Below, piece by piece: positions 54,865-64,000 of a DNA stretch of 64,000 nt (within the stretch, counting starts at the first letter, position 1; each line of letters opens with the position of its first letter). The translations under genes and the position numbers were made by a program. The notes below the pieces were generated by a model. That model was not told the DNA's origin. It saw nothing but the letters and a program-made list of their open reading frames with translations, and made no database searches. The stretch is from Neonectria sp. B-13. Its lineage: Eukaryota > Ascomycota > Sordariomycetes > Hypocreales > Nectriaceae. The stretch spans positions 659,810 to 723,809 of the forward strand of contig NOKP01000024.1 in the NCBI GenBank assembly GCA_002682825.1, in the 5' to 3' direction.

Positions 54865-55289
54865 TAGTTACTATTCACAGTTGATCACTCGGTATTCAGA
54901 CAGCCCCTAGCTACTATTCACAGTTGATCACTCGGTATTCAGACAGCCCCTAGCCAATCATAATGGCCTAATGTTCTATGCATAGACCATTATAGAGCAA
55001 TTGGATTTCAGTAGGATTAGAATGCTTATTAGTACTATAGTTTATCTTTAGTAGAGACTTAGGTTTATAGTTAATATAGGTTCTAGGAAATGTCTAGGTT
55101 TCTATAGACTACTACTATAGAGAAAAGTAAAATTAAAGTAGCTAATAAAGTAAGTAAAGATAAGAAGTAAAAAAATAGAAAGAAAAAAAGAAAAAAGAGA
55201 GAAGAGAGAAGAGAAGGAAGAAGGAAAAGAGGTAAAGGAAAAAGAGTAAGTATATACTTAAGATCCTAACCAACTTCCCCCCCAATGTA
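54865..55289 (+). repeat. E1 leader, copy c, with a 43-bp duplicated start, 3'-truncated
   Basis: The first 43 bp of E1 (54,865-54,907) are followed at once by a restart of E1 (54,908), which runs to about 55,283. It then switches to E3b at ATCAGAGGTAG, so the copy ends about 55 bp before the gene start seen in copies a and b. Confidence 0.85.
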
Positions 55290-56700
55290 ATCAGAGGTAG
55301 TTCTAGGGTCAGGGTTAGGACTATGTATTATAGGACTTAGTGCAATTCTAAGCAGGCAGTAAAAACAGAGAGAAAAATACAGAGAAATACAATAATATTA
55401 ATACATAAGGTAAAATAGATATCAATCAATAGAAATAAGTATAATAAATATACTCCTATAAAGTATATAATCTTTTAATATTATGAATAGATAGTATTCT
55501 ATATTAAAGTCATTTTATTATAGTTTAATTATAAAATAATAGTTTATATATTAAAAAGAATACATTTAGTATCCCTACTAATAATACTAATATAGACCAA
55601 TAGAATTTAGTCTTAAGGTAGATAGTATCCCTATTAGTTTTCTATAAGCTAATACAATAAAGTCTTAAGGTAGATAGTATCCCTATCAATATATATAGCC
55701 TAGTTTCTTAGATCATAAGATAGGCATAAGTCCCCAGTCCTTAGATAATAGTCCCCTAATATAAGAGTTATTAAAGGATAGTCTCTATCTATCTGCTTAA
55801 TCTCTTTAGATTGTATAATAGACTATAGCAGTCTCTTAATATAAGACTCCTTAGTATACTCTTTCTTTCTATAGACTTTATTACTTACCTTACTAATACT
55901 TTATCTTTTATCTTACTTAAGGTAATAAAGCTATTACTATAGTTAGTATTACTTTTAGTTAGATCTTTTGATTCTTCTTTATAATGTACCTTTTAATCAA
56001 CCCAATCCCTTGTTCCTATCCTTAATCCCTTTCCTATAGCTCACTCAATCTCTATTCTAACCCTTCTTTCCTACCCTCTAAGGCAATCTCTTCTATCCTA
56101 ATTATTATATACTAATATATATATTTTATCAATAAAATCTAGAATAGGTAATAGTATCCATAAGACAATAGAGCATTAAGGTAAATATATATCTACTAGT
56201 TTCTATAAGCTAATACAATAAAGTCTTAGGGTAAATAGTATTCCTACTAGTTTCTATAAGCTAATATAATAGAGTCTTAAGGCAGATAGTATCTCTATCA
56301 GTAAATAATACCTCTCTATTTTATCTATAACTACTATCTCTCTAAAAGTCTAATCATATAGCTTATCACCCCTTCCTACAGCTAACCTCTAAGTATATTA
56401 CCTAGTAATAAATACTAGCTAGCTCTATAATATCATAATCAGTAGAAAAAGAAAAGAAACCTTAGATAAATACAATTATTCTATTAAAAACAAACAAAAG
56501 AGTAAATAAACAAAGATAGAAATATAAATAAGGAATAGATAGACAGATAGACCTCTATCTACTCTATTATTTCTTCTACTAATTATTTATAAAATAGCTC
56601 TATATATACTATCTGCCTAAGAAAAGAGAGATTATAAATAGGAATAAGAGAGATTATACTGCCTATGAATACAGTAAGATAAGTAAGTATAGCATTTTCA
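55290..56700 (+). repeat. E3 leader, copy b, with minisatellite units
   Basis: Matches E3a to 56,075 and then continues. Units with AAGTCTTAAGGTAGATAGTA and TATAAGCTAATACAATAAAG recur at about 55,608, 55,660, 56,175, 56,220 and 56,275. It is followed by coding-like but decayed sequence, so this may be the leader of the gene relic at 57,000-61,260. Confidence 0.7.
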
Positions 56701-56999
56701 ATAGTGTTCTAATAACCCAAATGTTCACCTTCTTAGTGCAATCAGCAGTAGCAATCTAGCATATCCTACTGAGAATATATCCCTTAATAGTTTATATCCT
56801 TTACTAATAGTATCTAACTATCTAATCAATCTCATTCTAGCTTAATAAAATGCTCTTAATCCTAGTAAATAACCCCTACTGATATAGCTAAGACACTAAA
56901 GTCTAAAGCTTATTATAGCTAAAGAGCTAAGCACAATAGATAGTATAGTAGTAGTAGCTATTACAGCTGCCCTATTGCTGATTGAACTATAATAGAAAC

Positions 57000-59900
57000 A
57001 TTAAAGCCTTAGGCTTACTAAAACACTATCCCTTGCCCTTTTAACAATCAGTTAGGCAGGAGTAATAACCAGTAAGACACTAACTGCTACTAGTACTACC
57101 AGTCCCCTAGAGCCCTCTATTGCCCTTCTATCTACTCTAACCTTACATAATACCCTATACCCCCTCCCTCCTGCTTAGGATTAGCTCTTAGACTACTAAG
57201 CTCTACCTAATGTCAATATAAATACTAAACCTAAGGTGCCTAAGGTATAAGTATTATCTCTCTCCTTATCTCCCCTAACCCCCTCTATCTATATTACTAT
57301 AGGTTTAGTCTTTAATATTAAGCTTAGGTCCTAGATTCCTATAGCCCTTATATAACTATAGAGTCTTCTTTAGTAAGAAGGCTTACTTCTTATATTAAGT
57401 AGTCCCCCTCTATTACCTTTAGGATCTTTAAGTAGTATAGGGTCCTTAGGCCTATTTATACTATTAGCCTTACTATTACTCTCTCTTAGCCTAGTAAGCT
57501 TAGTCTTAGGCTATTTCCTCTAAGCTATCTATAATTAGGAAACTATAGGTAGTACTAACTTTCTTTAGATATAAAGTAATATATATAATTATATATTTTA
57601 GACATTTTTTATATTTAATTATAGCTATATATTATCTCTAGACCCTATTATCTACCTACTGAAATTATACTTATATAATTATACTTAGGTTAATACTTAG
57701 AAGAGTATAATAAGCCTAAATATACATAGATAATCTAAGAAAGGGTCTAGTATCTCTAACAGTCCTTTCCTCTCTTACTAACCATTTTTAGCAATAGGAA
57801 TAATACCTATAACCCTTAGGCCTCTTTCTAATAGTAGTAGTCCTTCCTCTTCAATCAACCAGCTAAGCTGCTCTCCTTCCATAAGATATAAGCCAGCCTC
57901 CTTTAGGCCTTAGTAATCATTTTATAGTAGTAGGACATTAATAGTATATAGCTTAGGGCTAAGGACCTAGCAGCTATCCGCTTACCTAATGACTTCTACC
58001 TTACCTTTCTCCTACTCTATAAGTACAATCTTACTACTAACTAAGTCATTTAATTGTATAGCCTTAACCTTACTAATATACAATATATTCCCCTTAGCTA
58101 TTTTATAATAGTTAGTATTCATATTTTTATCCTTCTTTTTTTCCCTAAGGCTATTTACTTAATAATATTAACTACCTTGAATGGCCTTTTACTAGAGTAG
58201 CAATAGGATCTTTATAATTAAATCATTATCTTAGCAGCCTATAAGACTATCTTTAACCTTATTTAATAGGAGATCCTTTGTATATATAATATTACTTATA
58301 CTAAGTCTTACTTCTTTAGGGAAAAGCTAAGGATAGGCTAGTAGAAGGCAGAGGATAAGAGCTAGTTGTTTTATCTTGCATATACTATCCTAGCTAAAGA
58401 CCTCTCCTACTTCTAGGCCTCTATTATAAAGAAGGCAAACTTAACTATTATCCTAACTATAAGGAGAGAGCTAGTTAGCTACTTCTAGAGCCTATGCCTA
58501 CTCTTTTAGGCCTATAACCTAAAGAACACTTTTGCCTAGCCTAGCCTCTAGGAAACCTTATATACATTCTAGGATATAGTCTTAATAGGCCTTAACCTAA
58601 GCCAACTAGATATGCACTTATACTAGCTTAATATTAGGATATAAGACTATATAAGTAGTCCTATCTCCTTTGACCAGTCTAAGCCTTAGACCCTCTTATA
58701 AAAGAACTAATATAATTACTATCTCTATAAGTAGCTTAGGGATATTACTCTAGAGGCCTTCCTAGCTATAACTTACTTCTATTCCTTCCTCTTCTACAAT
58801 ATAAGTACTTATACCTCTAAGGTCAAGCCTACCTAAACCTCTAACCTAGTACAGCCAGAAGCCTAGTAACCTAGTATTATTTACACTAAGGCATACAACT
58901 ATAATAAGAAGCTCTTTAGTATAATGTTTAATGACTACTAACTCTTTAGTTCTAGGTTCCTCCCCCTCCTTGCCTTTAATAAGAGTATAGTTAAGGACCT
59001 ATCCTCTATAAGCTAGAATCACTAGTAGGCCTTTATACCCTAGCTTAATTGCCTTACCCTTTTCTATGCCTAAGAGGTAAATAAGCAGTATCTATAGGCT
59101 ATCTTAAACCCTTAAGCCTTAACTAACTATAGCATTCAGAAGGAGGTTATCTTCTATCTAAATACTATCCTAGCTATATAGAGTAGTAGTACCTTCTACT
59201 TAGACTAGAACCCCTATACTAGCTTACTAATCTATATTATCCTACTAAACCTAAAGCCTAAAGAACACTACCTATTCTAGGCTATCCCTACTAGAGATAT
59301 AAACACTCTTATCTTTACTTAGGCTGCCTACCTAATTCTTCCTCTTAACTATATCTTCCTTAAGTTATTACCTTACTAAGCTAACTATAGTAATACTATA
59401 CCCTCTTTATCCCTTCCCTCAGTCTAGTAGGTACTTAACTTCTATACCATACAGCTCTTCTATCAGCTTCTTATATATACCTTAAGCAGTAAACTAGCAC
59501 TAGGCTTTAATAAGTAGATTTGGCTATCTTACTAGTATGTATAAACCTAGGATGAATATAAAGAGTAGTAGAGTCTTAGGCTTAATGCTTCTATTAATGC
59601 ATCTAGAATGCTTTAGATCCCCTAAGCTTATATAAACTAACAGTAAGGCTATTTTATACTTAAGACCCTTATTAACCTCTATATCCCTTAGAACCCCCTT
59701 TAGGCATGCCTAGCCTATCAGTCCAATATATAGGCTCTTACTACCTTATAGGTTACTGTTAAGTTCTTACTCTAAAAGTAGCTCTAGTAGGCCTAGCTAG
59801 CCTTTAATAAGGGGCATAATTATAAAGTAGAACAGTTAGCTAACTGGGCTATAAGGCTTACTACCAAGGAGATTGCCTAAGCCTACTATGAACACTTCCT

Positions 59901-61260
59901 AGCCAAAGTCAAGTCCTACTGGGATAGGGTCTAAGGTAGGCTTGGGTAAAGTAAGATGCCACCCCTAAGCTAGCTCTAACAAGCATAGAATGAATCTACT
60001 GCTAATACAGACCATATTCCTATAGCTTAGACGATCTAGGAGGTATACATTGATGCATAAGCTAAGTATACTACTGTTGTACTAGCCCTAATGGGCAAAA
60101 CAACTGCCCAAGCTACTGCAGAGGAGGAAGGCAGTCTCCTGCTGAGTGAACTATTGTATTAGATGACAACCTGCCGGCGACTGCTGCTGTACAACAGTTA
60201 GTGTAACTTTGTATTTGACTATCTATTCAGGCACTTAAGCCTACCAACCTAGGGACAACTCTGCTTTCTATAGGTCTACTATGCCTTTAAGGAGTTCTAG
60301 AAGGTAATTGATAGGCTAGCTAGGCTATTTAATGATCGCTTTAAGTCCTAAATCAGCTGCTATATCCTGGTTGCCTTCAATAGCAACTAGATAAAGAAGG
60401 TAGGTACTAAGTATGCTTATAGTACCTAGTATTATAGCAGGCTAGCCTTTTTCTAGATCCAGTATTAGGCTCCCTATTTCTTACTATTAAAGGGAGACTG
60501 TTTTATAAGCTTAAGCACTATTATCTACTATATACAGTTTCCCTATAGTCTTTACCCTATAATACTCCTAAGAATCCTATCTGCCTAAGGCTTTTAGGAC
60601 CTTAAGATATATGCTTAAGTAGACTGGCTACAGCTAATAGTCTATACTAAAAGGCTATAGCATACTATAGACAAAACCATCCAATACTACTATTAATAGC
60701 TACTTAAGTGAATAGTTTTCTTAGTAGGTTCTATTTAGACTAATAGCTATAACCTAAGATATATAGTTCTATAGTCCTTTAAGGATATACTACTATAGGA
60801 CTATAGTAAAGAGAATGTTCTATTTTTACTTATATTAGAGATAAATATCCTTTAGGCTTAAGTTAAAACAGTAGTAAGCTTACTTACCATTCTACTGCCT
60901 ACTTACTATAACCTTTTTAGATTGCTAAAAACCATCTAGTCCTTTCTAAGACTTCTAGTCTCTATTATATTAATCTAAAGGTAGGTGAAATATGAACTTT
61001 ATAATGGTAGTAAGTAATATGACCTCTATAGTTACCTAGAAGTAAAGCAGTAGGCAGTAGAGCTAGAATTAGAGAGCCTATCCCTACTATAGCATTTTTT
61101 ATACTAAATAGAGCTACTATAGTAGGACATTAAGACTAAGGAAATAACTAAGATAAGAGAGAAAAAGATTAAGGTAGAAAGGAGGGAGAAAGAGAAGGAT
61201 AGGGATAAGGAAGATACTTCTACCTTAGATACTACTGTAAGTAATAGTTAGTTTAGTGTT
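57000..61260 (+). pseudogene. Long RIP-decayed plus-strand coding relic of E3, family unknown
   Basis: Much of this 4-kb stretch reads as protein in one frame at a time when TAG/TAA are taken as former Gln or Trp codons. The best-preserved part is near 60,050-60,250 (MGKTTAQATAEEEGSLLLSE, then TTCRRLLLYNS and NFVFDYLFRHLSLPT), and near 61,130 a charged coiled-coil-like end (KIREKKIKVERREKEKDRDK). Normal-composition islands such as 59,900-60,260 stand out against the rest. I saw no reverse transcriptase, integrase, helicase or transposase motif. The position after the E3 leader suggests it is the E3 gene. Confidence 0.5.
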
Positions 61261-63727
61261 ATAAGTGGTAATTGATATTAGTTCTTTTTAATACTACTTA
61301 AGCTATTGTTTTCTTATTTTATGTCTTAAAATAGAGATTACTATAATAATAGGCAACCTTTATGCTTATGACTCTCCTTTATAATCTTATATTGCCTTTA
61401 GCCTAATTAGGGCAGGATTATTAATAAAACAATAGTCCTACCTTTAAGGTATATACAATTACTATTTCCCTACTTCTAGCTTCACCCTTCTAAGACAGCT
61501 TTTTGGCAAACTATCAATCCCCTAGACCCTAGCCTCCTACTAAGGCTAGGGATACAACATAAAGCTGATCATTTTGCTAGTAGATTGTACACTTTAGGGT
61601 AAAGAGACTACATAGGAGAAAGCAGTCTTATGAAGGTAAAGCTGGAAGGAGGGAAATAGTGAATATGCTAGTCTTAAGGGTAGGATAGGCTTTCTGTTAA
61701 TAACTATAGGTTGATTAAGGTGAAACTAGTTAGTAATATATGTAGGTTACTCTTAAAAGTGAGTTATAGCTTCTATAATAGTAGTCTTTATAGTAGGATA
61801 TAAGATAAGAAAATAATAGTTCAAAAAGAAGGAATAGAATAAATAATAGAAAAGGTATACTGGCCAATAGGTGGCTCTAGAGTGTAGGGTAGGAAGGGTT
61901 AATATCTTAGAATGGGGTAGATTGGTTATAATTACTATATTTATATATATATATAGAAAGGCATAAGGCATATATTATCTTAGAGAGAGCATAAGAGTAC
62001 TAGGTAGTCTATAGGGTAGGTAAGTCTTACTATATTAAGGTACTCAATGTTATAGTAGAGGCAGTAATAGAAATGGTAGTAGAAATAGTAGTAGAAATAA
62101 TTATAGAGGTAATAGTAGAGGTAGAAGTAGCCCTAGGAAAGCCAGTCCTAGATAGAACAGTCCTAGGGGTAGTAATAGTAGGGGGAAACCATTATTAAGC
62201 TTCTCCCTATTAAAGATACTAAACCCATTGGAACTGCTAGTTCCTTTGATTATAACTGTATAAAAGATCATAGAGAACCTAAATGTAAGCCACTTAAGGA
62301 TTTATAGGATATATCCAGCCTTAATAATAAGTAATATTATACTAAACTTATGCATAGTAAATTCAAGTCTATTCCTAGTCTATATAACTAATACTACATT
62401 AACAAGAGAAATAGTAATAAAAACCATAAGGAGATTCTCTAGCTATCTTTATATAATAAAACACTACTCTTACCTAGCCTTAGTACTTATCTAGATATAA
62501 ATCCTAATAAGAAAGAGTAAAAGACTAAATAGAAATATCAAGCTAGTAAAGATTTCAAAGGCAAAGAATATACTCTTCTATAACTATAGGGCAGTAGAAA
62601 GAATAGGCATAAAAAGCAAGGAGTTGCTATCTCCCTAGGTAAGACTAAGGGAGAGAGTAGAATAGAGAGCCTAGGGCAATACTGCATAGGAAGTAGTAGT
62701 GTAAGTCTAACTGCTGTTTCAGTATAAGTATATGCCTAAGTACAATTAGTACACTAGCTAGCTTGATAGGGATAAGGTTAAGCTTACTAAAATAACCAAC
62801 TCAAAGTTCTATGTTACTAGAGCCATTAAGGGCAATAAGAAAGACATTAGGCAATCTAAGGCTATTAAACATACACCCTATTAGGGATAACACTATAGTT
62901 ACTTATTAGCTCTAATAGAGATAATATAGACTAGACTATTAAAGCAGTAAGGTACTTACTATAGAATACTAAGCCTACAACTAATAGAATAGAACTCACT
63001 AGCACTTTTACAACTCTAACCCCTCCTATAGATATATTAGTAGACTCCCTATAATGTATAGGGCCTATAAACTTATACATCCTAATAGGTGACTGATTAT
63101 AGGCTAATGATAGCTATTATAGTCTAAGTATAGTATTTAAAGGAATAATTAGTTGATAGAGTAGGAAGGCTAGCTTAGGTATATACTATTCTTAAGGATA
63201 GTAGAAGGGACTAATATAAATTGTATCTCTATACCTTACTAAGAAGAAGGGTAGTTATTATACCTTATGTCTACTTATCTAAGGAAGGACCTAATAATAA
63301 TCCCTATAAAGACAAAAGGATCTCTTAGTTACCTAAACAATGCTATTATAACCTACTATTAGTCTTACTATAATAGAAGCATTTATATAGCCTTTTGCAC
63401 TAGGCCTATTTCAAGATAGCCTTAACTATATTGTTTAATAGGCAAATATTTATAAAGAGAGGCTAGTGCCTTATCCTATATACTTCTTTAGACTCATATT
63501 AGTACACTAGAAGAGGGCTAAGTTAGATTATTAATTACTTAGACACTATACTATCATATTAGGCTTTACTCTATCTTTTAACCTTATATTAATACTACTA
63601 ACTAATACTATAGCTGTTTAGTTACTAACATTATAGCTGGTTCTTATCCCACTAGTGCATAAAAGTCAGTCAGCTATTTCCCAAAAGCATCCTACTTGTA
63701 CTAGTTAAAGCAGATTATACAACACAG
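61261..63727. other. RIP-type AT-rich DNA, possible further coding relic
   Basis: Mostly TA-rich. Around 62,050-62,900 one frame shows a Ser/Arg/Asn-rich start (NSRGKPLLSF) and later basic stretches, suggesting another decayed plus-strand gene, but no family could be named. Confidence 0.4.
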
Positions 63728-63855
63728 TTGGCTAGTACAGTAGCATATGACTGACTTTATCTGCAGGGTACTCTGTTGGGTTGTTGGCTGGTACGGTAGC
63801 ATGTGACTGACGTTATCTGCAGGGTACTCTGTTGGGTTGTTGGCTGCTGCAGCAT
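63728..63855. repeat. 56-bp tandem repeat, two units plus partial
   Basis: Units at 63,728-63,783 and 63,784-63,839, with a third start TTGGCTG at 63,840. The words GCAGGGTACTCTGTTGGGTT are shared. Unit 2 keeps CpG sites (GGTACGGTAGC, GACGTTATC) that are mutated or absent in unit 1. It directly precedes E3c. Confidence 0.9.
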
Positions 63856-63858
63856 GAT

Positions 63859-64000
63859 ATCGGAGGTGGTTCTAGGGTCAGGGTCAGGACTGTGTGTCGT
63901 GGGACTTAGTGCAATTCCAAGCGGGCAGCGAAAACAGAGAGAAAAATGCACAGAAATACGACAACACTGATGCATAAGGTAAAATAGACATCAATCGATA
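63859..64000 (+). repeat. E3 leader, copy c (runs off window)
   Basis: The least-mutated E3 copy: ATCGGAGGTGGTTCTAGGG, then TCAGGGTCAGGACTG. It is the best reference for the original E3 start; the window ends inside it. Confidence 0.85.

Overview
The window is from a filamentous ascomycete (Pezizomycotina). Its intact genes have short introns of about 58-76 bp with fungal-type branch points, and they sit as islands of normal base composition in very AT-rich, stop-riddled DNA. That DNA carries the signature of repeat-induced point mutation (RIP): C-to-T changes at CpA and G-to-A at TpG, turning CAA, CAG, CGA and TGG codons into stops. Two copies of one mobile element in the window, one intact and one mutated, show this directly. 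Telomere-like repeats and several decayed RecQ-type (telomere-linked-like) helicases suggest a subtelomeric or subtelomere-derived region; this is inference. Exact species is not determinable from what I see.

Layout. 1-2.8 kb: a frameshifted hAT transposase. 4.07-6.37 kb: an intact three-exon gene for a protein with a PWWP-like domain and two SUMO-interaction-like motifs. 6.8-8.4 kb: short repeated motifs and a pyrimidine-skewed tract with telomere-like, diverged tandem units. 8.4-12.1 kb: RIP-type DNA holding the RIP-damaged copy of a ~1.07 kb element (9,610-10,671). 12.1-16.5 kb: three decayed genes (a conserved-looking gene of unknown function, an ankyrin-SPRY gene, a third unidentified). 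16.8-17.8 kb: an intact short-chain dehydrogenase. 18.7-23.9 kb: RIP-type DNA with a Fot1/pogo-like transposase, a foldback MITE and an inverted repeat. 23.9-25.0 kb: the intact copy of the ~1.07 kb element. 25.3-30.5 kb: two intact genes for secreted, Ser/Thr-rich, cysteine-containing wall-type proteins. 31.0-31.3 kb: a cluster of five palindromic repeats. 32.2-37.6 kb: three more RIP-damaged genes, one with a MYND finger. 37.6-39.1 kb: a tract with almost no cytosine on the + strand.

From 39.7 kb to the end the window is a patchwork of repeat families that I label E1 (leader of an OrsD/DUF3505-type gene), E2 (a RecQ-helicase element with a purine/pyrimidine mirror leader) and E3 (a leader with telomere-like motifs), plus another OrsD-helicase locus at 49.2-52.7 kb. 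All lie on the + strand. The recurring rule is that an element keeps its 5' start but loses its 3' part exactly where the next element starts, giving a head-to-tail array.

The two observations I rate highest are the ~1.07 kb element with perfect 14-bp target-site duplications on both copies and an intact 147-aa ORF in one of them, and the head-to-tail array of 3'-truncated helicase elements. The expressed complement of this window is probably only the PWWP-like gene, the dehydrogenase, the two secreted proteins and possibly the element ORF.
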